Of a stretch of 64,000 bases of DNA, positions 51,618 through 60,939 are shown piece after piece. The notes under the pieces were generated by a model. That model saw only the letters and a list, made by a program, of their open reading frames with translations, searched no databases and had not been told where the DNA came from. How positions within the stretch are numbered: position 1 is the stretch's first letter; each line of letters begins with the position of its first letter. Position numbers and translations under genes: made by a program. This DNA comes from Bacteroidales bacterium (GTDB lineage Bacteria > Bacteroidota > Bacteroidia > Bacteroidales > JAIOZK01): contig JAIOZK010000003.1 in the NCBI GenBank assembly GCA_021740625.1, positions 112,507 through 176,506 on the forward strand, given 5' to 3'.

Positions 51618-54600
51618 ATGAAAATAGATCTTACTCGAATTGCGCTTACACTTATGCTGTTTTCAATGCTTGCCAGCCTTTCAGCTCAGCATACAGTAAC
51701 AGGTAAGGTAATTGACGAAGAAACAAATCAAAGTATTCCCGGGGCTACCATTATGGAAAGGGGCACAAGCAACGGTACCATATCCGATATAGACGGGAAC
51801 TATAGCATCACGGTTTCTGATGAAAATGATACAATCATTGTATTATACATAGGATATGAGACTTTGGAAATGAAAATTGAAGGTCGGTCAAATATAAATT
51901 TGATTTTAAGCCCGGATATTAAAGAACTCGATGAAGTTGTAGTTATTGGTTACGGAACGCAAAAGAAAAAAGTTGTGACAGGTTCCATTGCAACTGTCGA
52001 TTCAAAAGAAATTGAAAAGATCCCTGTACTCAGGGCCGAACAGGCCATGCAGGGTAGAACTGCCGGTGTACAGGTAACACAGCTTTCAGGTCAACCCGGT
52101 GAAGCACCAACAGTGCGCATCAGGGGTTTAGGTACCACAGGTGATGCAGATCCTCTTTATATTGTGGATGGGCTCCCCGTAGAAAGTATTGACTACCTGA
52201 ATCCTGGAGATATTAAATCCATTGACGTTCTTAAGGATGCCGCTTCTGCTGCCATATACGGAACCAGAGCGGCGAATGGTGTTGTCTTGATTACTACAAA
52301 AAAAGGAGTACCCGGTAAAATGCAGGTTTCCTATTCTACCTATTATGGTATTCAAAATCCTGCCAAGACAATTGACATGCTCAATGCCGATCAATACAGG
52401 ATGATGATGAATGAAGGAGCCCGCAATGCCGGACTTCCCGAACCTTTTGATCTGAACGAAGTTCCCAGGCACAATACCAACTGGCAGGATTTAATGTTCG
52501 AGAAAAATGCTCCCATCATGAATCATGATCTGTCAGTAACAGGTGGAAATGATGTTTCAACTTATGCTTCTTCATTCTCCTATTTTACACAACAAGGTAT
52601 TATTGGAGGTGACAAGTCACAATTCGACAGGATTACAGCCCGCTTGAATACAAGTCACCAGGTGACTGACAGATTCCGGTTTGGTAACAACCTGGCCTAC
52701 TCTCACATTGTTAGAAGAGGAATTGGCAGTAATGAGTCTTTCAATGGTGTATACAGCAGTGCCTTAAACATGGACCCTCTTACACCTTTATACGAGGATG
52801 ACCCGGATATTCTTTCACAACCCCCGTATTCTAACGAACCGGTTGTTGAAGATGAAAACGGAAATGTGTATGCCATTTCAAACTATGTAGGTGCTGAAGT
52901 TGTAAACCCCCTTGCACTGCTTGAAATTCAAAATGGTGAAACTAGAGTAGATAGGTTGGTAGGCAATCTTTATGGAGAGTTAGAACTGATAGAAGGACTG
53001 AGCTTTAGGACATCATTTGGCGTGGATCTTTCCTATGTTAACTATGATTCCTACACAGATCTGTTTTACCTCAATGGTGCTCAGAACAATGTAAAAAAAA
53101 CATCGGTTTATAAAAGAATGGATCGGTATTTTAACTGGCAATGGGAAAACACACTCAGATATGAGAAGAAGATCAATTATCATCAGTTTTCTGTACTTGT
53201 AGGTACATCAGCAAAGGAGGATAACTGGGAAGATCTTGATGGCTTCAACGCCAAGGTTCCTACTTTCGATCCTGACAATGTATACCTGAATATGGCTACG
53301 GATACTGCCTGGGTTGCAACCGGTGGCGCAGTGCATTCTTCATTGTTTTCTGTTTTTGGAAGGATCACTTATGATTATAAAAGCCGTTATGCTTTTACAG
53401 GTATTATTCGTCGTGATGGTTCTTCAAGATTTGGTGCAAACAATCGATATGGTATATTCCCCTCAGTTGGGGTAAGTTGGTTGATAACAGAAGAACCCTG
53501 GATGCCTTCCCTCAAGCCAATTGGTTTTATAAAACTCAGGGCCTCATGGGGTGTTAACGGTAACCAGGAGATAGGGAACTATCAATATGTATCATTGATC
53601 GATAAAAGCCGTGGATATATTTTTGGTAGTGGAAGATTGACCGGCGCTTCACCGTCATATCTTGAAAATGCAGATATTCACTGGGAAGAAGCAGAGCAAA
53701 TTGATATTGGATTGGAAATGGGTGTTTATGGCAACAAGCTAACCGCTTCATTCGACTATTATGTTAAAAATACAAAGGGTTTGCTTGAGGTGATTCCCAT
53801 ACCGGCCCACGTGGGGAATGATCCGCCTGTTGCAAATGTTGGTAGTGTGAGGAATAGTGGAATTGAACTATCACTTAACTGGAGAGAATACAAGAAAAAA
53901 CTTCGATATTCGATTGGGGCAAATGTTGCCTTCAATCAGAATGAAATGACGTATATTGGAAACGATGAGGGCGAAATCCCCGGAGCAACATGGGCCATTG
54001 CAGGATTTGTTACCAATACGGAAATTGGATTACCCATTGCTTATTTTTGGGGTTATGAAACAGATGGCCTTTTCCAAAATGAACAGGAAGTATTCAATCA
54101 CATCGGGCCCGACGGTTCATTGCTTCAACCCAATGCAGACCCAGGAGATGTTCGTTTTGTTGATGTAAATGGTGATGGAGAAATTAATGACGATGACAGG
54201 ACCATGATAGGCAATCCCACACCTGACTGGACTTTGGGTGTGAATGCATCCGTTGAATTTATGAATTTTGATTTTTCATTTCTGATGGTAGGCGCTTTCG
54301 GGCATGAGATATTTAATGGTTCTCAACGCCAGGATTTGCGCTACACAAACAGGACAACAAAAATCCTTGATCGCTGGACAGCCGAGGGAACATCGGATGA
54401 AATTCCGAGATATACCTGGAGTGATATAAACAACAACTATCGTGTCTCAGACCTTTACATTGAAGATGGTTCTTATGTGAGACTTAAAAATATGCAAATA
54501 GGATATTCAATTCCGAGCAATATCCTTTCAAAGATAAACGCAAGCAGATGGCGTTTTTATGTTTCAGTCGAGAATTTGTTCACGATAACAAAATATACAG

Positions 54601-54707
54601 GTGCAGACCCTGAAATTGGTCAAAGGGGACCATTCGATATTGGTATTGACAGGGGAATTTACCCACAGGCGCGAACATTTCGTTTTGGAACAAGCATTAC
54701 CTTTTAA
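51618..54707 (+). CDS. susC: SusC-like TonB-dependent transporter
   Basis: A 1029-residue outer-membrane transporter. The signal peptide ends LASLSAQ; the carboxypeptidase-like domain (about 24-100) is HTVTGKVIDEETNQSIPGAT; the TonB box region and plug follow (VVIGYGTQKKKVVTGSI, PTVRIRGLGTTGDADPLYIVDGLPV, DVLKDAASAAIYGTRAANGVVLITT), then a 22-strand barrel ending in FRFGTSITF. With SusD it imports oligosaccharides using TonB energy. The gene is 81 bp after GH16 and 18 bp before susD. The symbol is used as a family name. Confidence 0.96.
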   Translation: MKIDLTRIALTLMLFSMLASLSAQHTVTGKVIDEETNQSIPGATIMERGTSNGTISDIDGNYSITVSDENDTIIVLYIGYETLEMKIEGRSNINLILSPDIKELDEVVVIGYGTQKKKVVTGSIATVDSKEIEKIPVLRAEQAMQGRTAGVQVTQLSGQPGEAPTVRIRGLGTTGDADPLYIVDGLPVESIDYLNPGDIKSIDVLKDAASAAIYGTRAANGVVLITTKKGVPGKMQVSYSTYYGIQNPAKTIDMLNADQYRMMMNEGARNAGLPEPFDLNEVPRHNTNWQDLMFEKNAPIMNHDLSVTGGNDVSTYASSFSYFTQQGIIGGDKSQFDRITARLNTSHQVTDRFRFGNNLAYSHIVRRGIGSNESFNGVYSSALNMDPLTPLYEDDPDILSQPPYSNEPVVEDENGNVYAISNYVGAEVVNPLALLEIQNGETRVDRLVGNLYGELELIEGLSFRTSFGVDLSYVNYDSYTDLFYLNGAQNNVKKTSVYKRMDRYFNWQWENTLRYEKKINYHQFSVLVGTSAKEDNWEDLDGFNAKVPTFDPDNVYLNMATDTAWVATGGAVHSSLFSVFGRITYDYKSRYAFTGIIRRDGSSRFGANNRYGIFPSVGVSWLITEEPWMPSLKPIGFIKLRASWGVNGNQEIGNYQYVSLIDKSRGYIFGSGRLTGASPSYLENADIHWEEAEQIDIGLEMGVYGNKLTASFDYYVKNTKGLLEVIPIPAHVGNDPPVANVGSVRNSGIELSLNWREYKKKLRYSIGANVAFNQNEMTYIGNDEGEIPGATWAIAGFVTNTEIGLPIAYFWGYETDGLFQNEQEVFNHIGPDGSLLQPNADPGDVRFVDVNGDGEINDDDRTMIGNPTPDWTLGVNASVEFMNFDFSFLMVGAFGHEIFNGSQRQDLRYTNRTTKILDRWTAEGTSDEIPRYTWSDINNNYRVSDLYIEDGSYVRLKNMQIGYSIPSNILSKINASRWRFYVSVENLFTITKYTGADPEIGQRGPFDIGIDRGIYPQARTFRFGTSITF

Positions 54708-54725
54708 TTTGAAAAACTTGATGTT

Positions 54726-56282
54726 ATGAAAAGAAAAATATTATTTCCGGCTATATTCTTATTACTTGCTGCAATTCTTAATTCATGTAGTAAAGATTTC
54801 TTAGATCGCCAGCCCCTGGATCAGGTTGCCAGCTCAACCTTTTATAAAACAGAGGAAGATGCTATGCAGGCACTTGTAGCTGTTTATGATGTGCTTGGAT
54901 ATCAATCTATGCCTGATATTTCATGGGCCCCTTTCGTAGTTATGTCTGATATTCTGTCGGATGATTCATATGCAGGTGGTGCAGATGCCAACGACGGAAA
55001 GGACGAAAATGAGCTGAATACCTACAATATTCCTCCGGGAAATTTGATTGTTCATGCCATTTGGAAGAAAAACTACTATGGCATTTACAGGGCAAATTTG
55101 CTTCTGGAGAAAATTGGAGATGTTGATGCTTCACAAGAATTTAAAGATCGCATTATTGCTGAATGTAAGTTCCTGAGAGCCTATTTTTATTTTGAACAGG
55201 TAAGGTTCTTTGAAAATATCCCACTTCTGACGGAAACGATCAAAGGACCATCCGAGTATGCACAGGAGCAAAATGCACCTGAGGCTGTGTACAATCAGAT
55301 AGCTACAGACCTGCTAAGTGCCATCAATACTTTGCCGGAGGATATACCTCCTGCCGAAGCGGGTCGTATTAGTAAATGGGCGGCAGAAGCTTTGCTTGCT
55401 CGCGTTTATCTGTTTTACAATGGTGTTTATAACAAAGACCTTGATGCAAGTGATGTTGTGGTGAACAAGGCCAAAGCCCTTGAATTTCTTGAAGATCTTA
55501 TCCTGAATAGCGGGCATGATCTTTTTGCCGATTACCGCATGAATTTTAAACTGGCAGGTGAATTTGGAGTGGAATCCGTTTTTGAGATTTCATACGGAGA
55601 TACACCCGAATGGTGGGATTGGGAATATGTGATTGGCGGTGAAGGTAATCTTTCAGCGCAAATGCAAGGCCCTCGTGTAACCGGCTCTGATAATTGGGAC
55701 AGGGGCTGGAGCTTTGGTACCGTGAGCCAGAAACTTGTGGATGACCTGCAAGGTGATCCGCGCCTTTATCATACTGTTTTGTTCCAGGATAGCCTGGATG
55801 GTGACTTAACGCTTGGTTATCAGCATACCGGTTATTATTCGAAAAAGTACAGCTCCGATGCGGAACACTGGGGAGTAGGAGGACAATTTGAGCTCAACAG
55901 AACATGTAATCATCGTGTAATTAGGTTTTCTGATGTATTGTTGATGGCAGCCGAGCTTGGCAGCCCCAATGCACAACAATACCTCGACCGGGTAAGAGAA
56001 CGGGTTGGCCTGGAAAGTGTTCCGGCTACAATGGAAAACATCCTTCGGGAAAGGAGGCTTGAGCTTTCGCTGGAAGGAATTCGATATTTTGATTTAATCA
56101 GACAGGGAATGACAGTTGCCAGCGAGGAACTTACAGTTGTTGGTTTAAGGGGGCCAGATTATGTGGGTGCCCAGGTGATCTTTGATCATACTTTTAATAC
56201 CGCCACCAGAGGATTTCTGCCCATTCCGCAGTCTGAAATTGATCTCTCAGGAGGTCTTTTTCAGCAGAATGAAGGATACTAA
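54726..56282 (+). CDS. susD: SusD-like glycan-binding lipoprotein
   Basis: A 518-residue lipoprotein starting MKRKILFPAIFLLLAAILNSCSKDFLDRQPLDQ, with the lipobox Cys at 21 and the FLDRQP motif that marks SusD N-termini. TPR-like helices (YRANLLLEKIGDVD, FLRAYFYFEQVRFF) and the SusD C-terminal pattern (VIRFSDVLLMAAEL, LRERRLELSLEGIRYFDLIR, FLPIPQSEIDL) follow. It forms the lid over the SusC transporter and binds incoming oligosaccharide. It ends the PUL; a large imperfect hairpin follows. Confidence 0.96.
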   Translation: MKRKILFPAIFLLLAAILNSCSKDFLDRQPLDQVASSTFYKTEEDAMQALVAVYDVLGYQSMPDISWAPFVVMSDILSDDSYAGGADANDGKDENELNTYNIPPGNLIVHAIWKKNYYGIYRANLLLEKIGDVDASQEFKDRIIAECKFLRAYFYFEQVRFFENIPLLTETIKGPSEYAQEQNAPEAVYNQIATDLLSAINTLPEDIPPAEAGRISKWAAEALLARVYLFYNGVYNKDLDASDVVVNKAKALEFLEDLILNSGHDLFADYRMNFKLAGEFGVESVFEISYGDTPEWWDWEYVIGGEGNLSAQMQGPRVTGSDNWDRGWSFGTVSQKLVDDLQGDPRLYHTVLFQDSLDGDLTLGYQHTGYYSKKYSSDAEHWGVGGQFELNRTCNHRVIRFSDVLLMAAELGSPNAQQYLDRVRERVGLESVPATMENILRERRLELSLEGIRYFDLIRQGMTVASEELTVVGLRGPDYVGAQVIFDHTFNTATRGFLPIPQSEIDLSGGLFQQNEGY

Positions 56283-56290
56283 AAAGCATT

Positions 56291-56365
56291 ATTCACCGAA
56301 TGGCCTGGTATTGAAGAGGTTTTTTTTACACGACTTAATTAATTACCCAGTGCCATCCGGTGAAT
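56291..56365. terminator. Long imperfect hairpin after susD
   Basis: ATTCACCGAATGGC (56291-56304) pairs with GCCATCCGGTGAAT (56352-56365), 13 of 14 bp plus a G-T pair, around a 47-nt AT-rich loop. It lies between the convergent susD and T9SS cargo genes and may stabilise or end the transcripts; there is only a short U-tract. Confidence 0.35.
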
Positions 56366-56391
56366 TGTTTTGAATCTTCTTTTAATTAGTA

Positions 56392-57840
56392 TCAATTCAC
56401 CAGCAATTTGCAATTGAGGCTTGTATGAGAATTGATGGTAATGATCCTGATAATATATAAGCCCGGCTGGGCAGAAGCCTGAAGCTTGAAATTATCTGCC
56501 TCAATGATTCTTGTCAGAATTGAGTTTCCTTCAATGCTGATTAAATCCAATTGAATTTTTTCACCACTGATATGCCTTGGAATCCTTATGTTCAGTAATT
56601 CATTTCTTTTGACCGGATTAGGAAAAACAACTGGCTTATCCTTGATTTTATTCTCGATGCTCCTGAGTAATACTCCATCAGGTGTTATGATTCCAGAGGT
56701 ATCGCCATTAACCACATAACCTTCTAACTCTTTATGATTATTGATCTCAAAAAAAGAGTTTCCTTCTACCACATAGCCTAAGGAGGGAATTGCAATTCTT
56801 ACCAAATAATACATATCGCTGAACTCCAAAAGATCATTGTTGTATGCATTTGGGATCAGGATACATTGTTCTGAATTGCTGTTCCCCAAACCAATACTAT
56901 CTGATAATTCAAAAATCCTGAAATCAATATACCCGTATAAATATTCATCATCATCACAAAATTCACTTATGTAAAAGGGATCCGAACACATATCGTAAAG
57001 AATGTTGGGATATTGATTTGCTATATTTTGCGGGCAGTTAACGTATTCCAGGGTTGTTTCATATTCTTCAACCGTCCCTTCAACTAATCTCTTTTCGATA
57101 ACATGAACTTCGTATTGTAGGGTATCTGCATCAATCTCTTTGCTTAAAATTCTTCTTTTTATTGTTGTGACCTCCCAATTGGGCGGAGGATAACCTCCAT
57201 TACCTGTATTCCAGGTGTACTGAAAAACATCTCCCACATTGTAATCAAAAACATCCCAGAAATCCGGTACTTTCTCGCCGTATTCTGCTGTATCGGTTTT
57301 AATCCCCACCAGGGATATAGGCGGATAATAGCCATCCATCACGGGAAATTGTATTATACCATAACTTTTGGAAATCTTGATTTGGGCCGTGTTTGATAAT
57401 TCGATGAGAAGAACGGAATCAAAAATATTCTCTAATACTTCTTCTTCGGTTTTCGACATGATCTGTGCCGTAACATTTTGGGCTGTATCAAAAACCCAGG
57501 AATCGCCTGTTTCTCCGGTTTTCAGCACATAACTGGCCGTATCCCTGAACCAGTATCTTCCGTCATCAAACACTTCCACTTTCTTTTGCAAAAAATTGGG
57601 CATGTGCCGGTGAAAAGCTTCAAAGCTGCACGTATCGCAGGGAGCGATTACCTGGTTTAGGTAATAAATGGGATTTCCGTTGATATTGTCAACTGAGTCC
57701 GTTTTAACAGTATTGGTAATGATTGTATCAAATGTTTCATTATAGAAATGCACATAATCTGGATTGATGATTTGCCAGTTTTGGCTTTGTATGTTTTGTG
57801 AAACAACAAAAACAACAAGAATAAGGATGGTCTTTTTCAT
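56392..57840 (-). CDS. T9SS type A cargo protein of unknown function
   Basis: A 482-residue secreted protein: signal peptide MKKTILILVVFVVSQNIQSQ, a body of about 370 residues with no recognised domain, and a type A sorting domain (VVFPNPVKRNELLNIRIPRH to AQPGLYIIRIITI, ending CKLLVN). The body has a CDTC pair near residue 72 (IAPCDTCSFEAFHRH) and Asp/Tyr-rich segments (PNILYDMCSDPFYISEFCDDDEYLYG). Exported by the type IX system to the surface or medium. It is convergent with susD and not part of the PUL by strand. Confidence 0.85.
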   Translation of the reverse strand: MKKTILILVVFVVSQNIQSQNWQIINPDYVHFYNETFDTIITNTVKTDSVDNINGNPIYYLNQVIAPCDTCSFEAFHRHMPNFLQKKVEVFDDGRYWFRDTASYVLKTGETGDSWVFDTAQNVTAQIMSKTEEEVLENIFDSVLLIELSNTAQIKISKSYGIIQFPVMDGYYPPISLVGIKTDTAEYGEKVPDFWDVFDYNVGDVFQYTWNTGNGGYPPPNWEVTTIKRRILSKEIDADTLQYEVHVIEKRLVEGTVEEYETTLEYVNCPQNIANQYPNILYDMCSDPFYISEFCDDDEYLYGYIDFRIFELSDSIGLGNSNSEQCILIPNAYNNDLLEFSDMYYLVRIAIPSLGYVVEGNSFFEINNHKELEGYVVNGDTSGIITPDGVLLRSIENKIKDKPVVFPNPVKRNELLNIRIPRHISGEKIQLDLISIEGNSILTRIIEADNFKLQASAQPGLYIIRIITINSHTSLNCKLLVN

Positions 57841-57993
57841 GGTTTTTCAGGTAAAGTTAAAAAATAGTTTTACTTATGTCAAAATAAGCATGAGATTCCT
57901 TGCCCTCGAATCCCGGAATCTTTAAATTTTACCTGAAAAAGCGTAAAAGCAGAAAAAAACCGAACCTCCCGGCCCGGCTTTTAAATCGTAAAA

Positions 57994-58021
57994 TCGACAA
58001 TCGACAATCGACAATCGACAA
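57994..58021. repeat. Heptamer tandem repeat (TCGACAA)x4
   Basis: Four exact copies of TCGACAA end two bases before the tdh stop codon region. The same unit is seen at 8514-8534. It lies at the 3' side of the gene, as at the other site. Confidence 0.85.
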
Positions 58022-58022
58022 T

Positions 58023-58985
58023 CTAAATAAGACCCTTCTTATGCTTCTCCCCAATCACCTTCAGCATATCATCGGTCATGGCTTCCAGATCAAATTTCGG
58101 ATCCCAGCCCCATTCTTCGCGGGCTGCGCTGTCGTCCATTTTATTGGGCCATGATTCGGCGATGCCTTGTTTTACAGGATCAACATCATATTCCATTTCA
58201 AACTCAGGAATACGTTTTTTAATGGTGTTGTAGATGATATCAGGATCGAAACTCATAGCCGTGATGTTGAAAGCGTTCCTGTGCTTCAGTTTTGAAGGAT
58301 CGGCTTCCATAACATTAACGGCAGCATCCAGTGCATCCGGCATGTACATCATGTCGAGGAAGGTTCCTTTTGGCAAAGGACAAACGAATTTTTCTCCCTT
58401 AATTGCTGCATAATAAATTTCAACTGCATAATCGGTTGTGCCGCCTCCGGGAAGCGTAACATTGGAAATGATGCCGGGATAACGCAAACCCCTTGTATCA
58501 ACACCAAAACGTTTGAAATAATAATCGCTCAAAAGCTCTCCGGCTACCTTGGTAACTCCGTACATGGTTCCGGGGCGCTGTATGGTATCCTGTGGTGTAT
58601 TGTCAAGCGGAGTGGATGAACCGAAGGCACCAATTGAACTTGGGAAAAATACAGCACAATTGTTTTCGCGGGCAATTTCAAGTATGCCGTAAACACCATT
58701 TACACCAACATTCCAGGCGGCCTGTGGTTTTTCCTCGGCAACAGCGGAAAGCAGGGCTGCCAGGTTATAGATCGTATCAATTTTATATTTCTTTACAACT
58801 TCAAGAATTTTCTCGGGTTCCGTGGCATCCACTTTTTCCATCGGGCCTGATTCCATTACTTCCTCAGCAGGCATGGTTTTCCTGTATCCACCCACAACAT
58901 TGCTGCTTCCATAAATATTGCGCAGGTGCATGGTTAGTTCCGACCCAATTTGTCCTGCAGTTCCAATTACCAGAATATTTTTCAT
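58023..58985 (-). CDS. tdh: L-threonine 3-dehydrogenase, SDR (epimerase) type
   Basis: A 320-residue extended SDR enzyme. The NAD site is VIGTAGQIGSELTMHL (6-21), the active site has SSIGAFGSSTPLDNTPQ and YGVTKVAGE (Tyr and Lys), and RYPGIIS is typical of the short SDR-type threonine dehydrogenases rather than the zinc MDR type. It oxidises threonine to 2-amino-3-ketobutyrate. The divergent neighbour kbl encodes the next enzyme, which strongly supports the call. A well-formed promoter is at 59031-59060. Confidence 0.93.
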   Translation of the reverse strand: MKNILVIGTAGQIGSELTMHLRNIYGSSNVVGGYRKTMPAEEVMESGPMEKVDATEPEKILEVVKKYKIDTIYNLAALLSAVAEEKPQAAWNVGVNGVYGILEIARENNCAVFFPSSIGAFGSSTPLDNTPQDTIQRPGTMYGVTKVAGELLSDYYFKRFGVDTRGLRYPGIISNVTLPGGGTTDYAVEIYYAAIKGEKFVCPLPKGTFLDMMYMPDALDAAVNVMEADPSKLKHRNAFNITAMSFDPDIIYNTIKKRIPEFEMEYDVDPVKQGIAESWPNKMDDSAAREEWGWDPKFDLEAMTDDMLKVIGEKHKKGLI

Positions 58986-59030
58986 AAGTTTTAATTTTTT
59001 ACTTTTGTTATTTGTTTAACAATGCGGGGG

Positions 59031-59060
59031 CAAAAGTAGTAAAATTTGAAAAATACCCAA
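59031..59060 (-). promoter_or_regulatory. tdh promoter (TTG-N19-TACTTTTG)
   Basis: On the minus strand TTG (complement of 59058-59060), 19 bp, then TACTTTTG (complement of 59031-59038), both matching the consensus; the leader to ATG 58985 is about 40 nt. Confidence 0.7.
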
Positions 59061-59100
59061 GAAAGACCGATTATAAATTAGCCTATAACGCATTGAAAAA

Positions 59101-59132
59101 TTGGAAGAAAAGGGCAATTAATCCTATATTTG
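59101..59132 (+). promoter_or_regulatory. kbl promoter (TTG-N21-TATATTTG)
   Basis: TTG at 59101-59103 and TATATTTG at 59125-59132, 54 nt before the kbl ATG. It stands back to back with the tdh promoter. Confidence 0.65.
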
Positions 59133-59186
59133 CCACGCAAAAAAAAACATAGAGAATTTTAGCAAAACAATAAAAAATATTCAAAC

Positions 59187-60380
59187 ATGTACGGAAAAAT
59201 AAAGGAACATTTACAAAAAGAACTTGCTGATATAAAGGAAGCAGGTTTGTTTAAAGACGAAAGAATTATCTCCTCACCTCAAGGAGCTGATATTGAACTA
59301 ACAACTGGCGATGGTGTTTTAAATTTTTGCGCCAATAATTATCTTGGTTTATCAAATCATCCGCGACTGGTAAAAGCTGCGAAAGACACCCTCGATACAC
59401 ATGGTTTTGGAATGTCGTCTGTGCGATTTATCTGTGGTGCCCAGGACATTCATAAAGAACTTGAGAAAAAAATTGCTGAATTTTTCGGTACTGAAGATAC
59501 TATTCTTTATGCCGCTTGCTTTGATGCCAATGGTGGTGCTTTTGAGCCGCTTTTTTCAAAGGAAGATGCAATCATATCGGATTCCCTGAATCATGCATCT
59601 ATCATCGATGGAGTGAGGCTTTGCAAAGCACAGCGTTTCCGCTACGAAAATGCAAACATGGAAGACCTGGAAGCCAAACTGAAAGAAGCTTCGGAAACAG
59701 CAAGGTTTAAAATTATTGTTACTGATGGTGTTTTTTCAATGGATGGAAATGTAGCTCCGCTGGACAAGATCAACGAATTGGCCAAAAAATATGATGCTTT
59801 GGTCATGGTTGATGAATGTCATTCTGCTGGTGTTGTGGGGAAAACAGGTCGTGGTGTTACTGAACTTTTTAACATCAGGGGTGAAGTTGACATTATCACA
59901 GGTACACTGGGTAAAGCATTTGGTGGTGGTATTGGTGGTTTTACAACCGGAAGGAAGGAGATTATCGAGATGCTTCGCCAGCGTTCCCGTCCGTATTTGT
60001 TCTCCAATTCACTCATCCCGGCAGCCGTTGGTGCAGGCATTGAAATGTTCAACATGATGTCGGAAACTAGTGAACTGCAGGATAAATTGCATGCAAATTC
60101 AGAGTATTTTATCAGCAAAATGAAAGAGGTGGGGTTTGATATCCTCCCAACCGAATCTGCCATTTGTGCAGTGATGCTGTATGATGCAAAGTTGTCGCAG
60201 GATATGGCGGCCAAGTTGCTTGATGAGGGTATTTATGTGATCGGCTTCTATTACCCGGTCGTTCCCAAAGGCAAAGCCCGGATTCGTGTTCAGCTTTCTG
60301 CTGCTCATGAAAAAGAACACATCGACAAAGCCATTACTGCCTTTACCAAAGTTGGTAAAGAGCTGGGCGTAATCAAATAA
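59187..60380 (+). CDS. kbl: Glycine C-acetyltransferase (2-amino-3-ketobutyrate CoA ligase)
   Basis: A 397-residue PLP enzyme of the alpha-oxoamine synthase family. It has FCANNYLGLSNHPRL, the conserved VMVDECHSAGVVG, and the PLP-Lys in GTLGKAFGGGIGG (Lys243). It converts 2-amino-3-ketobutyrate and CoA to glycine and acetyl-CoA, the second step after threonine dehydrogenase. Divergent from tdh with paired promoters, which suggests shared control. Serine palmitoyltransferase and AONS are relatives, but the neighbour and the N-terminus favour Kbl. A terminator follows. Confidence 0.95.
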   Translation: MYGKIKEHLQKELADIKEAGLFKDERIISSPQGADIELTTGDGVLNFCANNYLGLSNHPRLVKAAKDTLDTHGFGMSSVRFICGAQDIHKELEKKIAEFFGTEDTILYAACFDANGGAFEPLFSKEDAIISDSLNHASIIDGVRLCKAQRFRYENANMEDLEAKLKEASETARFKIIVTDGVFSMDGNVAPLDKINELAKKYDALVMVDECHSAGVVGKTGRGVTELFNIRGEVDIITGTLGKAFGGGIGGFTTGRKEIIEMLRQRSRPYLFSNSLIPAAVGAGIEMFNMMSETSELQDKLHANSEYFISKMKEVGFDILPTESAICAVMLYDAKLSQDMAAKLLDEGIYVIGFYYPVVPKGKARIRVQLSAAHEKEHIDKAITAFTKVGKELGVIK

Positions 60381-60404
60381 AAAAATTCCTTGTAACAAAT
60401 ATTG

Positions 60405-60438
60405 ACCCGGTGGCTGTTTTGGTTGCCGGGTTTTTTTT
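60405..60438 (+). terminator. Rho-independent terminator of kbl
   Basis: ACCCGG (60405-60410) pairs with CCGGGT (60426-60431), extended inward by wobble pairs, followed by a run of eight T to 60438. Confidence 0.88.
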
Positions 60439-60939
60439 GTCGCCACGAATGCTCGAATGAGTGTTTTGAGAATTTCACAGATTGAGAGATTGTCACCAAG
60501 ATCCGATAATCATCGCATGCACGAATGATTCTTTTGTAATATTAATTCGTGCATTCGTGGCATTTTTTGTAAATATTTATGGTTAACCGTAAAAAATACA
60601 TAGTAAGATTTATGGTTAAGCATGAAATTTTATTGCAATGATAAAGTGAGGCCGGCTAGTTATTTATTTTTTGACAATTTATTGTAATTTGTGTGTCATA
60701 CTACATGTATTTATAGAAAATCATGTAGTAAAGGCATTAATATTTGGATTTTTGGTCGGAATTTTCAATGTGCAACAAGAGAGGAAACCCGATCTACAAA
60801 ATATGTTGTCCGGTAATAAAATGATGATTGTTCAAGGGGATGATCTGGATGCTGCTGAAATAATATCTGGTTCGAGATGCAGTACTTTGGAAAGGTTTGT
60901 ACAGTCTTATGATTAAGATGAAAGTTTGCTTTGACCAAT
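60439..60939. other. 500-bp gap without a supported gene
   Basis: The left fifth is the CACGAAT repeat element. The rest is AT-rich, with two copies of a TATGGTTAA-like string near 60580 and 60613. An 81-codon frame at 60671-60916 starts at TTG and has no family features, so it is not called a gene. Confidence 0.5.
60442..60561. repeat. Inverted repeat element GCCACGAATGC ... GCATTCGTGGC
   Basis: Perfect 11-bp ends (60442-60452, 60551-60561) enclose 98 bp holding further CACGAAT/ATTCGTG copies. Non-coding and typical of dispersed intergenic repeats in this phylum. Confidence 0.65.

Noticed and set aside
60671..60916. 81-codon frame in the kbl-hydrolase gap
   Set aside because: TTG start, no conserved motif, no promoter, and AT-rich intergenic composition.
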